A stretch of 64,000 nt of DNA from NCBI RefSeq assembly GCF_900142785.1, contig NZ_FRCD01000004.1, positions 62,001 to 126,000 on the forward strand, given 5' to 3'. The notes beneath the pieces are model-generated. The model was not told the origin of the DNA. It ran no database searches and saw only the letters and a program-made list of their open reading frames with translations. The DNA comes from Chryseobacterium carnipullorum (GTDB lineage Bacteria > Bacteroidota > Bacteroidia > Flavobacteriales > Weeksellaceae). Shown in pieces: positions 17,095 to 26,148 of the stretch. Each line of letters opens with the position of its first letter. Within the stretch, counting starts at the first letter, position 1. A program made the translations under genes and the position numbers.

Positions 17095-17580
17095 ATGAGA
17101 AAAATCTTACTTGCAGGAATTTTGACTTTAGAAGGATTTCTAACCGTCAATGCACAGTGCACAAGTGTATCCGCAATTACAGAAAATTTTGATAGCTGGA
17201 AGGATATCAGCAAATGCTGGACTGCTCAACAGGGAAAAGCCATGCTGTATGCCAATGATAAAAGAATTATATTTTATTCGATGAGCAGCCCGGGAGAAAA
17301 CATGTACCTCATTACTCCAAAAATCAAAGCTGGAACCTATACGCTTTCTTTTGATATATCCGACAACGGAGGAGAAACTACGCTTGAAATGTTCTCCATC
17401 AACAACCCATCGGATTCAAAATCATATGTTTCAATCGCTAATCCCTCAAAAATAACGGGAGATAAAAAAAGATTTGATATCTACTTAAAAAAAGATTCAA
17501 GTTTGGGTCTGAAAGTTTTGTTGAATGGAGTTCATCAGGCAGTGTATGTGGATAATTTTTCCCTTAAACCAAAAAAATAA
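17095..17580 (+). CDS. Small secreted protein, possible jelly-roll/carbohydrate-binding fold
   Basis: A 161-residue protein with signal peptide (cleavage near VNAQC). The mature part begins ITENFDSW, and YLITPKIKAGTYTLSFDI and VYVDNFSLKP follow. This order resembles the cleaved-adhesin or MAM-like jelly-roll modules at the N-terminus of large flavobacterial adhesins, here as a stand-alone protein without a sorting domain. It has a long 5' region with LytTR-like repeats and its own terminator, so it is probably monocistronic and regulated. Function unknown; a carbohydrate-binding or adhesive role is an inference from the fold. Confidence 0.75.
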   Translation: MRKILLAGILTLEGFLTVNAQCTSVSAITENFDSWKDISKCWTAQQGKAMLYANDKRIIFYSMSSPGENMYLITPKIKAGTYTLSFDISDNGGETTLEMFSINNPSDSKSYVSIANPSKITGDKKRFDIYLKKDSSLGLKVLLNGVHQAVYVDNFSLKPKK

Positions 17581-17647
17581 ACGCTTAGAGTGAATATTTT
17601 AGAAGTCTTATTAATCCAGAATAAAACATTTCGATGGCACCTTTACT

Positions 17648-17677
17648 CTCCGAAGTCTCACAGCTTTGGAGATTTTT
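17648..17677 (+). terminator. Terminator after the small secreted protein
   Basis: CTCCGAAG (17648-17655) pairs with CTTTGGAG (17664-17671) including one G-U pair. The loop is 8 nt and the following sequence is ATTTTTATT. Confidence 0.65.
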
Positions 17678-17704
17678 ATTCTTCATTACTTCTGTAAATA
17701 AATT

Positions 17705-18901
17705 CTATTCAAATACAGGAAGCTCAATGTCATCTTTAGTCACCTCTTTTTCTTTACTCCTCAACAGTTTGCTCACCATCTTGACAGGACGACTGGCTAA
17801 AAGGGCCGCTGCCTTATTCACTACGGTAACGCCAAGTTTTGATTTAGGATGTGCCAACCAGGGAACTCCAGGAGGTAACTTCTGAACTTTTTCTACAAAT
17901 GGACGCATCCGTTTTTCATACGCTGCAAATGCATCTTCGTGGTGGTCATGACGTGAAAGTTCACCCGCCAATAAATAGGCCCCCACCATAGCTAATGTAG
18001 TTCCCATCCCTGTTAAAGGGGTCGGGCAATAAGCAGCGTCACCAATCATGCCCGCCCGGCCATCGAACCATCGGGGTGCTTTCACCTGACTGATGCCATC
18101 AAAATACACTTCGCTGTTATTATCGATTTCTTTCATCAATCGTTCCGCTTCCCATCCGGCACCCGAAAGTTTCTCCTTCAGCACTTTTTTTTGTTCACGA
18201 TCCGATTGACTGAGATATCCTTTATCATCCGATAGAAAGCTGAAGGAAGCCCTTATCGTACCATGATTGTCGGGACGCAGAAGCATTACCCGCGATCCAG
18301 GTGCTGTATACCAGCGTGCCCATTGCGTATCGCTTTCCAGTCTGGGTATCGTATACCATGCATTATAATGCCCTAAAAATTTTAATTCCGGCTCATCCCC
18401 AAAAATTAATTTTCTCGTGGCAGACCGAACTCCATCAGCAGCAATCAATAAGTCGAACGATCCACTTTCGTTATCACTGAATGTAACCTCAACTTTATTG
18501 GGTCCCTGATGTATGGCTGTAATGTATTTCCCAAAAACATAGTGTACATCATTCTTAGTGTGTTCATATAAGATATTCACCAAATCACCTCTGAGTATTT
18601 CGGCTTCACTCGTAAAACTGCCACTGCCTTCTGCTGGAAATTCAGCTTCCACCTGATTATCACAGTTGATGAACTGTAATCCTATCTCTCCGGTATTGGC
18701 GGCAAGTATTTCTTTCTCAATGCCCATCATTCTTACGATGGCGCGCCCGGCTCCCCTGATATCCAGATTCTGACCGCCTAATCTCAACGATTGGGAACGC
18801 TCCACTATGGTTACCTCAAAGCCATATTTAGCCAGCCAAAACCCTAAGGTTGGACCTGCAATGCTTGCCCCGGAGATGAGTACTTTATTTTTACTATTCA
18901 T
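17705..18901 (-). CDS. FAD-dependent monooxygenase, TetX/PHBH-like
   Basis: A 398-residue flavoprotein of the aromatic hydroxylase class. The N-terminal dinucleotide motif is ISGASIAGPTLGFWLAK (about 9-25). The DG motif is LLIAADGVRSATR (about 152-164) and the FAD ribose motif is GMIGDAAYCPTPLTGMGTT (about 284-302). Length and motif spacing agree with the TetX-like and related FAD-binding-3 proteins, which hydroxylate aromatic or polyketide substrates, some of them antibiotics. Resistance activity cannot be predicted from motifs alone. It stands alone on the minus strand; upstream there is a fragment of another gene (18940-19095). Start chosen at the ATG giving the standard N-terminus. Confidence 0.88.
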   Translation of the reverse strand: MNSKNKVLISGASIAGPTLGFWLAKYGFEVTIVERSQSLRLGGQNLDIRGAGRAIVRMMGIEKEILAANTGEIGLQFINCDNQVEAEFPAEGSGSFTSEAEILRGDLVNILYEHTKNDVHYVFGKYITAIHQGPNKVEVTFSDNESGSFDLLIAADGVRSATRKLIFGDEPELKFLGHYNAWYTIPRLESDTQWARWYTAPGSRVMLLRPDNHGTIRASFSFLSDDKGYLSQSDREQKKVLKEKLSGAGWEAERLMKEIDNNSEVYFDGISQVKAPRWFDGRAGMIGDAAYCPTPLTGMGTTLAMVGAYLLAGELSRHDHHEDAFAAYEKRMRPFVEKVQKLPPGVPWLAHPKSKLGVTVVNKAAALLASRPVKMVSKLLRSKEKEVTKDDIELPVFE

Positions 18902-18939
18902 TTCGTTTTTATGCTAAATTTGTAATTGATACAATGCCC

Positions 18940-19095
18940 TCACTTACTTTTTATACGATTTTTATCTGCCTTTTTTAAGTCCTCTGATTTTTGGGAAATC
19001 TCCTCCAGACTCAGGCCTTTATAATTTATAAATAGGTCATGATGGTGATTATCCAGTTTTTGTAATAGGAATGACAAGGAGCTAATGTTTACGTT
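18940..19095 (-). pseudogene. 3' fragment of an unidentified gene
   Basis: An open minus-strand frame of about 50 codons with good coding character (SFLLQKLDNHHHDLF, then LSLEEISQKSEDLKKADKNR) ends in TGA at 18940-18942 and has no ATG start. It lies just upstream of the monooxygenase, where a transcriptional regulator would often sit. I do not recognise the family. A TTG start giving 43 residues is possible. Confidence 0.4.
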
Positions 19096-19260
19096 TTAAG
19101 TATATAACTAAAAATACGAATACGTTTTAAAATGATGAAATTATTTTGAATATAAAAAAGACTGACTGTGAAAATATTATATTTTTTATAACGTATTTAA
19201 ACAATTAAATGTCAAAAAATCTCGCTAAATTAACCTGTTGATTACCAATGCGCCACCCCT

Positions 19261-20337
19261 ATGAAGAATTTTAAAGAAATAAGCTTACCTGATTTGTCAC
19301 ATACGACTTTATCAATGGCCTATCCTTCCGGACAAAAGACATTACCTGAATCAGGAATTGTCTTAGCAGCAGATGTGGGCGGAACTAAAACAGAACTGGC
19401 GCTTTTCCAGATAAAAAAAAAGAAACTGGTTGCCATCAAAAGTGAACGATACGCCACCACAGATCACAATTCATTCGTAAAGGCAATCCAGCATTTTCAC
19501 GAAGATAAAACTTCTGTTATTGACTGCGCTTGTTTAGGAGTAGCCGGTCCCGTAGATGGTGATAAAGTCCGGGGCGTTAACTTCGCCTGGGAAATCGACG
19601 CCAAAAAATTAGAAGCTGATTTGGAAATAAAGAAGGTATTGTTAATCAACGATCTTCAGGCCAATGCTTACGGCCTGTCTGCCTTTAAAGCTTCCGACTT
19701 TGAAACAATTTCCAAAGGAGAAAAAAGCGAAGGGAATGCGGTCGTTATTTCACCGGGAACAGGTCTTGGTGAAGCGGGAATGTATTGGGACGGGGCCTAT
19801 TATCATCCCTATGCCACAGAAGGAGGACATTCTAATTTTGCCCCAGGCAATGAACTGGATCTGGAATTATGGAAATTTTTACATCATAAATTTAAACACG
19901 TAAGCTGGGAAAGAGTGATTTCCGGACAGGGCATCAACAATATATATGATTTTTTAAGAAATTACAGGGGTGAAAAAGAACCCGGCTGGCTCACGGAACA
20001 GTTAAAGGGTGACAGCCCCTCCAAAGTCATATCTTCAGCAGCCATAGAAAAAAAGGATTCCGTATGTGTTGAAACCATGCTGCTGTTCTTAAAATACCTG
20101 GCTGTAGAATCCAGCCAACTGGCTTTAAAAGCAAAAGCGACCAGCGCAATTTATATTGGTGGCGGAATTCCTCCAAAAATTCTCAGTCTGATTGATAAAA
20201 AAGAATTTTATAAAAATTTCATCAACGTCGGACGAATGGAACACCTGCTAAAAACCATTCCCATTAAAGTCGTGCTTAATGATAAAACAGCTTTAATGGG
20301 AGCAGCTTACTATGCGGCAATGGGAATTTTGAAATGA
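19261..20337 (+). CDS. glk: Glucokinase
   Basis: A 358-residue cytoplasmic kinase that phosphorylates glucose to glucose 6-phosphate with ATP. The ATP/phosphate-1 motif ADVGGTKTEL lies at about 38-47, NDLQANAYG at about 131-139, VISPGTGLGEAG at about 164-175 and IYIGGGIPPKI near 300, all typical of the Glk (PF02685) family. An N-terminal extension of about 30 residues precedes the core. It is transcribed towards pgi; the stop codons of the two genes are 6 bp apart with no visible terminator, so their transcripts must overlap. Together they start glucose catabolism. Confidence 0.92.
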   Translation: MKNFKEISLPDLSHTTLSMAYPSGQKTLPESGIVLAADVGGTKTELALFQIKKKKLVAIKSERYATTDHNSFVKAIQHFHEDKTSVIDCACLGVAGPVDGDKVRGVNFAWEIDAKKLEADLEIKKVLLINDLQANAYGLSAFKASDFETISKGEKSEGNAVVISPGTGLGEAGMYWDGAYYHPYATEGGHSNFAPGNELDLELWKFLHHKFKHVSWERVISGQGINNIYDFLRNYRGEKEPGWLTEQLKGDSPSKVISSAAIEKKDSVCVETMLLFLKYLAVESSQLALKAKATSAIYIGGGIPPKILSLIDKKEFYKNFINVGRMEHLLKTIPIKVVLNDKTALMGAAYYAAMGILK

Positions 20338-20343
20338 TAACAA

Positions 20344-21999
20344 CTATTTATTTCGCCACTTTTTATACGCATTGATTAATCCGTTGGTAGAAGCATCGTG
20401 GGAATCTATTTCATCGTTATTATCCAGTTGTGGAAGTACATTGGTAGCTAACTGTTTACCCAGTTCCACGCCCCATTGGTCAAAGCTGAAAATATTCCAG
20501 ATCACTCCCTGCACAAAAATCTTGTGTTCATACAGTGCCGTCAGTGCGCCTAACGAAAAAGGGGTAATCTCTTTAAGCAAGAAGGAATTGGTAGGCTTGT
20601 TCCCGGTGAAAACTTTAAACGGAATTAATTTTTCCATCTCTGATTCTTCCATTCCTGCATCTTTTAATTCGGCGGCAACCTGCTCTGCGGTTTTCCCGTT
20701 CATCAAAGCTTCAGTTTGGGCGATAAAGTTTGAAACCAATATTTTGTGATGCTCTCCGACAGGGTTATGACTGATTGCCGGTACAATAAAATCACAGGGA
20801 ATCAAATGAGTTCCCTGATGAACCAATTGATAAAACGCATGCTGTCCGTTGGTTCCGGGCTCCCCCCAAACAATAGGTCCGGTGCTGTAGGTGACATCAT
20901 TTCCATTCCGGTCGGTATGTTTTCCGTTGCTCTCCATATTTCCCTGCTGAAAATAGGCCGGAAAACGGTGCATATACTGATCATAAGGAAATATGGCTTC
21001 TGTTTCCGAACCAAAAAAATTGTTATACCACAACCCTATTAAAGCCATGATCAAAGGAATGTTTTCTTTAAAATCTGCCGTTCTGAAATGCTGGTCAGTT
21101 GACTCAGCGCCTTTAAGTAATTCTTCAAAATGATCATATCCTATGGTGAGCGCAATGGAAAGTCCGATACTGCTCCAAAGACTGTAACGACCGCCTACCC
21201 AATCCCAGAAAACAAACATATTTTCGGGATCAATTCCAAATTTTTCCACGCCTTCCTTGTTAGTGGAAAGAGCGACAAAATGTTTAGCGACAAATTTTTC
21301 ATCTTTAGCCGATTTTAGGAACCAGTCACGGGCTGTTTGTGCATTGGTCATTGTTTCCTGTGTGGTGAACGTTTTGGAGGCAACCGTAAAAAGTGTTTCT
21401 TCAGGATCTAAGTTTTTTAAAGTTTCCACAATTTGAGTTCCATCCACATTGGAAACAAAATAGGCATGAATTCCCTCTATCCAATAAGGTTTTAACGCTT
21501 CGGTAACCATCACAGGTCCCAGATCACTTCCTCCTATCCCGATATTGACAATATTTTTAATTTTTTTCCCGGAATATCCTTTCCATTCTCCGCTATGAAT
21601 TTTTTCACAAAAAGCCTTCATCTTCTCACGGGTTTCGCGAACTTCCGGCATAATATCTTCTCCATCGATACTCATAGACTGTTCTGAAAAATTTCGCAGG
21701 GCGGTATGCATCACGGCGCGGTTTTCTGTTCCATTGATTTTTTCACCTGCAAAAATGGCATCCATCGCATTTTTCACCTTACAATCTTCCGCCAGCTGCA
21801 GCAGTTTTTCAAGAGTTTCATCAGTGATGATATTTTTAGAATAATCAAAAAGGATCTCATTGAATGTAATGGACATTTTCTCAAACCTTTTGGAATCTTT
21901 TGTAAAAAGGTCTTTTATCTGAACGGTTTTTATTTCGGTATGGTGTGCCAGTAATGCTTTCCAGGCTGCTGTTTCTGTGGGATTTATTGTAGGAAACAT
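20344..21999 (-). CDS. pgi: Glucose-6-phosphate isomerase
   Basis: A 551-residue enzyme that interconverts glucose 6-phosphate and fructose 6-phosphate. Family signatures are present: [28 protein letters not shown] (signature 1), [13 protein letters not shown] and the C-terminal [14 protein letters not shown] (signature 2). Length agrees with the bacterial long-type family. It is convergent with glk and separated from zwf by a 320-bp spacer that contains an inverted-repeat element, so it may be transcribed separately from the pentose phosphate genes. The upstream region has no clear TAnnTTTG element that I could find. Confidence 0.95.
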   Translation of the reverse strand: MFPTINPTETAAWKALLAHHTEIKTVQIKDLFTKDSKRFEKMSITFNEILFDYSKNIITDETLEKLLQLAEDCKVKNAMDAIFAGEKINGTENRAVMHTALRNFSEQSMSIDGEDIMPEVRETREKMKAFCEKIHSGEWKGYSGKKIKNIVNIGIGGSDLGPVMVTEALKPYWIEGIHAYFVSNVDGTQIVETLKNLDPEETLFTVASKTFTTQETMTNAQTARDWFLKSAKDEKFVAKHFVALSTNKEGVEKFGIDPENMFVFWDWVGGRYSLWSSIGLSIALTIGYDHFEELLKGAESTDQHFRTADFKENIPLIMALIGLWYNNFFGSETEAIFPYDQYMHRFPAYFQQGNMESNGKHTDRNGNDVTYSTGPIVWGEPGTNGQHAFYQLVHQGTHLIPCDFIVPAISHNPVGEHHKILVSNFIAQTEALMNGKTAEQVAAELKDAGMEESEMEKLIPFKVFTGNKPTNSFLLKEITPFSLGALTALYEHKIFVQGVIWNIFSFDQWGVELGKQLATNVLPQLDNNDEIDSHDASTNGLINAYKKWRNK

Positions 22000-22072
22000 T
22001 TTTTATTTTTTTACTATTAATATTTTACTTTCTAAGAAGCTTTGCTAAGATTAAGGAAGAATCTAAAAATTA

Positions 22073-22312
22073 AGAGCCTGTTTACATTTTAAAATTTTTC
22101 ACCATCTATAAATAATCGGTCACTTTCATTGTCATTATCTATAAATTTTTACCATTAAGATCTTATTAAGAAGTGAAGAATATTAAGTTTAGCTTCGCTT
22201 TAAGATGTATTTAAAAATCTATTTGATTTTTCTTACTTAACCTTACCTTCTTCAATGTTCTTAAGGGTTTGGATGTTTATCAATTATTGAATAGAATGTA
22301 AACAGCCACTCT
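22073..22312. repeat. 240-bp inverted-repeat (MITE-like) intergenic element
   Basis: The ends form an imperfect inverted repeat: AGAGCCTGTTTACATTTTA at the left and, reverse complemented, AGAGTGGCTGTTTACATTCTA at the right. The 12-bp core CTGTTTACATT is perfect. Inside, CCATTAAGATC... and ...TTCTTAAGGG form a second, longer imperfect palindrome. It contains no ORF and no target-site duplication that I can see. From memory, similar palindromes rich in CCATTAAG recur between genes in Chryseobacterium. Confidence 0.6.
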
Positions 22313-22318
22313 GTATTC

Positions 22319-23833
22319 TTATTTTTTGTCAGGCAGATTGATCCAGTGGAAGCCATCTTTTGCGATCAGAGCGTCTGCATTTTCAGGGCCCCAGGAGTTG
22401 GCAGGATAATTCGGGAAGTTGTTCATTGTATTGTTTTCCCAATAATCAAGAACCGGCATGACCACTTCCCAGGCTGCTTCTACCTGATCTGCGCGCATAA
22501 ATAAAGTCTGATCTCCTGAAATAACATCCAGCAAGAGGGTTTCATAGGCCTCCGGAGCATCTGTTTTTGTTTTCGCTGAATAATCAAATACCATATCTAC
22601 CGTATTTAAATTCATTTCAAGACCTGGTATTTTGCTTTCGAGTTGAAATCTGATCGCCATATCGGGTTGTATACTGATGATCAATCGGTTCTGTTTTAGA
22701 ACATTTTGCTCTCCGTTATTGAACATATTGTGAGGAACTTCCCGAAACTGTATGATAATATGCGAAGCTGATTTAAAAAGTCTTTTCCCGGTTCGCAGAT
22801 AAAAAGGAACGCCTTGCCAGCGCCAGTTATCGATATTAAATCTCATCGCGGCGTAGGTTTCGGTGTTAGAATCCGGGGCTACATCCACTTCTTCACGATA
22901 TCCGGAAACTTCTTTTCCTTGTACCCAACCCGGACCATATTGTCCTCTCACCGCCATTGTATCAATTGTTCCCGGTACAATTTTTCGTATCGCTTTCAAA
23001 ACATCTACTTTCCGGTCACGCACAAGATCGGCATCAAAGTTAACAGGCGGTTCCATGGCGATGATGCACAATAATTGCAGCAAATGATTTTGAATCATAT
23101 CTCTCAAAATTCCGGAATGGTCAAAATATCCGCCTCTGTCTTCTACCCCAATCTGTTCGGTAACAGAAATCTGCACATGTTCAATATGCGTACGGTTCCA
23201 AAGCGGTTCCATGATCGTATTGGCAAAGCGGAAAGCCATTACATTCTGAACGACCTCTTTTCCTAAATAATGGTCGATTCTGTAAATTTGTTTTTCATCA
23301 AAAATCGTCAGCAACTTTGTATTTAAAGCCTTTGCAGATTCGAGATCCCTGCCAAATGGTTTTTCAATAATGATGCGTGTGGTTTCCTTATTATTGTCTA
23401 ATTTACTTTTTGAAATGTTCTCTGCGATGGTGCAAAATAAATCCGGCGAAACTGCGCAGTAATATAATATTGAAGGGTCTTGCTTCCACTCTTCTTTCAA
23501 GGTATTGATTTTTGAATCAAACTCATTGTAAGAAGCGACATCCTTGATATCCGATGCCTGATAAGAAATATTTGAAGAAAATTTTGCCCATTCCTCTTTT
23601 TTAGCTTTCCCTGTCCTGGAAAATTCATTAATTCCCGCTAATAAAGAATCGCGATATTTTTGATCGGTAAAATCGGTCCTTGAAGTCCCGATTATAGCAA
23701 ATTGTTCAGGAAGCCGGTTTTCAAGAAAAAGATTGTATAAAGCCGGAATAATTTTTCGTTTGGTTAAATCTCCGTTACCTCCGAAAATAATGATAACAGT
23801 GGGATTTACTTTTATATTTGATAGGTTTGCCAT
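22319..23833 (-). CDS. zwf: Glucose-6-phosphate 1-dehydrogenase
   Basis: A 504-residue enzyme of the oxidative pentose phosphate pathway: glucose 6-phosphate plus NADP+ gives 6-phosphogluconolactone. The N-terminal coenzyme motif reads IIFGGNGDLTKRKIIPALYN, and the active-site motif is RIDHYLGKEVVQN (about 183-195). EKPFGRDLESA and the C-terminal ADQVEAAWEVVMPVLD are also standard. It lies 38 bp downstream of gnd on the same strand. The lactonase gene pgl, which usually sits between or next to these two, is absent from the window. Confidence 0.95.
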   Translation of the reverse strand: MANLSNIKVNPTVIIIFGGNGDLTKRKIIPALYNLFLENRLPEQFAIIGTSRTDFTDQKYRDSLLAGINEFSRTGKAKKEEWAKFSSNISYQASDIKDVASYNEFDSKINTLKEEWKQDPSILYYCAVSPDLFCTIAENISKSKLDNNKETTRIIIEKPFGRDLESAKALNTKLLTIFDEKQIYRIDHYLGKEVVQNVMAFRFANTIMEPLWNRTHIEHVQISVTEQIGVEDRGGYFDHSGILRDMIQNHLLQLLCIIAMEPPVNFDADLVRDRKVDVLKAIRKIVPGTIDTMAVRGQYGPGWVQGKEVSGYREEVDVAPDSNTETYAAMRFNIDNWRWQGVPFYLRTGKRLFKSASHIIIQFREVPHNMFNNGEQNVLKQNRLIISIQPDMAIRFQLESKIPGLEMNLNTVDMVFDYSAKTKTDAPEAYETLLLDVISGDQTLFMRADQVEAAWEVVMPVLDYWENNTMNNFPNYPANSWGPENADALIAKDGFHWINLPDKK

Positions 23834-23871
23834 TACTTAATTTTTATAAAAATTCTGATTAAAAAAACAAT

Positions 23872-25308
23872 TTAATTTTTGCTGTTGTCCATCCATTCGG
23901 TATGAAAAACGCCTTCTTTCCCTTTCAGTTCATAAGTATGTGAGCCGAAATAATCACGTTGTGCCTGGATGAGATTGGTCGGCATATTTTCACTGCGGAA
24001 ATCATCGAAATAACTTAATGCCGCAGAAAACGCCGGTATAGAAATACCGTGGGTCACCGCATCAGAAACGACAGTGCGAATGCCCGGAATGCTTTTAGTA
24101 AGACTTTCTGCAACGGTTTCATCCAAAAGTAAATGTTGCAGTTTAGGATTCTTGTTGAAAGCAGCATAAATATCTTCTAAAAATTCGGAGCGGATAATAC
24201 AGCCCCCACGCCAGATTTTTGCAATCAAATCTAAATTCAGGTTATACTTAAACTCTTCGTTTCCCTGATAGAGCAAATGCATTCCCTGAGCGTAAGCGGA
24301 AACCATAGCAAAATAAAAAGCATCCTCCAGTTTATCCAGATAGTCACTCTTATTTTCCTGATACTGCATTTCGGTTACATCCGGATATATTTTCGAAGCC
24401 TGCACCCGCAGCTCTTTTAAACTGGAAAGATCACGCATCGAAACGGCAATGTCAATGATCGGAGTGGGAAGATGCAAATCCATGGCCGCCTGGGAGGTCC
24501 ATTTACCTGTTCCTTTGGCTTTAGCTTCATCCCTGATACTATCCAGCAAAAGATGGTCTTCCCCCTCATTTTTGTACGTAAAAATATCAGTGGTAATTTC
24601 TAACAAATAAGATTTTAAGTGACCTTCATTCCATTTTTTATAGACTTCATGAATCTGGCTGTTGTCCATTTGAAGTCCTTTCTTCATGATTTCATAGGAC
24701 TCAGAGATGAGCTGCATGATCGCATACTCAATTCCATTGTGTACCATTTTTACAAAATGACCCGCGGAACGATCTCCCATAAAACCAACGGTAGGTTCAC
24801 CATTGACGTGAGCGGCAATTTTTTCCAGAATGGGTTTTATGATTTCGTAAGCTTCCTTATCACCGCCGGGCATCATGCTTGGACCTCTCCTGGCTCCTTC
24901 TTCACCTCCCGAAACACCCATTCCTACAAAATGAAGACCCTTATCTTCCAATTCTTTATATCTTCGTTCGGTATCGGTATAATGTGAATTCCCGCCATCT
25001 ATAATGATATCTCCTTGATCCAAAACAGCCAGCAATTCTTTAATAACACTGTCGACGATTTCACCGGCAGGAACCAGCAACATCACCGTCTTCGGACTTT
25101 TAAGACTGTCGGTAAATTCCTTCAGATCTGAATATCCATGGATATTTTGATTGTTTAAATGATTAAGGGCATTTACTTTATCCAAACTGTTATCGTATCC
25201 GGCACAAGGGTAACCATGGTCGGCAATATTCTGTAAAAGGTTGGAGCCCATTGTCCCCAAACCTATCATTCCGAATGCGTTTTGATTTTTATTTTCGTGT
25301 TCCATCAT
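23872..25308 (-). CDS. gnd: 6-phosphogluconate dehydrogenase (decarboxylating)
   Basis: About 478 residues: 6-phosphogluconate plus NADP+ gives ribulose 5-phosphate and CO2. The open frame extends to 25440, but the coenzyme motif FGMIGLGTMGSNLLQNI belongs at the N-terminus. The start is therefore placed at the ATGATG at 25308/25305, which follows the stop of the HAD gene by 4 bp. Other signatures are VSGGEEGARRGPSMMPGG (substrate), KMVHNGIEY (catalytic Lys) and a C-terminal QRDYFGSHTYE. It is translationally close to the HAD gene, which fits one operon tkt-rpiB-HAD-gnd-zwf. Confidence 0.94.
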   Translation of the reverse strand: MMEHENKNQNAFGMIGLGTMGSNLLQNIADHGYPCAGYDNSLDKVNALNHLNNQNIHGYSDLKEFTDSLKSPKTVMLLVPAGEIVDSVIKELLAVLDQGDIIIDGGNSHYTDTERRYKELEDKGLHFVGMGVSGGEEGARRGPSMMPGGDKEAYEIIKPILEKIAAHVNGEPTVGFMGDRSAGHFVKMVHNGIEYAIMQLISESYEIMKKGLQMDNSQIHEVYKKWNEGHLKSYLLEITTDIFTYKNEGEDHLLLDSIRDEAKAKGTGKWTSQAAMDLHLPTPIIDIAVSMRDLSSLKELRVQASKIYPDVTEMQYQENKSDYLDKLEDAFYFAMVSAYAQGMHLLYQGNEEFKYNLNLDLIAKIWRGGCIIRSEFLEDIYAAFNKNPKLQHLLLDETVAESLTKSIPGIRTVVSDAVTHGISIPAFSAALSYFDDFRSENMPTNLIQAQRDYFGSHTYELKGKEGVFHTEWMDNSKN

Positions 25309-25312
25309 ATTA

Positions 25313-25936
25313 TTATTTTCGAGTAAAATTTTCGAGAATTGTTTTCGTCGTTTCAAAGTCTTTGTGCAGGATACTATTAATTCCCATATTTTTAGCAGCA
25401 TCTGCCAGCATTGGTCTATCGTCAAAATAAATACATTCATCGGGTTTAACCTGAGCGATATCCATTGCCATTTTAAAAATTCGCGGATCAGGTTTTCTTA
25501 CCCCAACATAACAGGATGAGAAAAAGCCGTCAAAGACTTCATGTAATTTAAAAGTCTGAATCCGATATTCGTTAAGATCTACATTTTCATTACTGAGGGC
25601 AAATAAGGGCAAGTCGGTTTGTTTTTTCCATTTTTTCAGCCATTCCAGGAGGTCTGGCAATTCTGTAGATTGGGAAAAAATAAATTCTTTAAACTCCTCT
25701 TTCGTAAAATCACGAGGTTTATGAAATAAAACGGTATTTAAATATTGATCGAATGAAACGCTTCCTATCTCAAAAACATTGTAGATGAAATTGTGCAGAA
25801 TATTCATTTCTTTAAAATCAAAATTAAAAATTTCCGCAGCCTTTTCCCGCGAATTGTAATCCCAGCCATTGGTAAGCAATACCCCACCAATATCCATAAA
25901 GATCACTTTTATTTTCGATACGTTAAACTCAGTCAT
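25313..25936 (-). CDS. HAD-family phosphatase (YihX-like)
   Basis: A 207-residue HAD hydrolase. Motif I is IFMDIGGVLLTNGWD (nucleophile Asp followed by x-G rather than x-D), motif II is in FALSNEN (about 113-119), the lysine motif in GVRKPDPRIF (about 145-154) and motif IV in CIYFDDRPMLADAA (about 168-181). The layout resembles alpha-D-glucose-1-phosphate or sugar-phosphate phosphatases of the YihX type. Its place inside the pentose phosphate gene run suggests a sugar-phosphate substrate, but this is inference. It begins about 210 bp after rpiB and its stop lies 4 bp before gnd. Confidence 0.88.
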   Translation of the reverse strand: MTEFNVSKIKVIFMDIGGVLLTNGWDYNSREKAAEIFNFDFKEMNILHNFIYNVFEIGSVSFDQYLNTVLFHKPRDFTKEEFKEFIFSQSTELPDLLEWLKKWKKQTDLPLFALSNENVDLNEYRIQTFKLHEVFDGFFSSCYVGVRKPDPRIFKMAMDIAQVKPDECIYFDDRPMLADAAKNMGINSILHKDFETTKTILENFTRK

Positions 25937-26002
25937 TGTTTATTTTTTATGTTATTACTACCCGGAACCGCTACTGACAGCTTATTTAGTAAACCTTAGA
26001 TT

Positions 26003-26098
26003 TCATCCACTAAGATTCTTCTTGAGATTTTCAGCATACTTTATTGAATTTTGCTCTAGGATGAACAGCTTAAAGAAATCCGTGGATCTCTTCTTCAT
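26003..26098 (-). CDS. Possible 31-residue small protein between rpiB and the HAD gene
   Basis: An ATG at 26098 is preceded on the minus strand by TTAAGGGAA, a good ribosome site for this organism, and encodes MKKRSTDFFKLF... to ...NLKKNLSG before a TGA. It lies in the otherwise empty 210-bp gap of the pentose phosphate operon. There is no recognisable family and the length is at the limit of chance, so treat it as a candidate only. Confidence 0.3.
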   Translation of the reverse strand: MKKRSTDFFKLFILEQNSIKYAENLKKNLSG

Positions 26099-26148
26099 TT
26101 CCCTTAACTGATCAACTTTTTTTAATGGTTTGCAATTTCCATCCATTA

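Noticed and set aside
16959..17192. Plus-strand 77-codon frame in the leader of the 17095 gene
   Set aside because: Starts at the predicted transcription start and overlaps the real gene in another frame; no coding character.
22814..23087. Plus-strand frames inside zwf
   Set aside because: They are shadows of a highly conserved gene on the opposite strand.
25308..25440. N-terminal extension of 6-phosphogluconate dehydrogenase
   Set aside because: The extra 44 codons overlap the HAD gene and do not look like the family; the ATGATG after the HAD stop gives the normal N-terminus.
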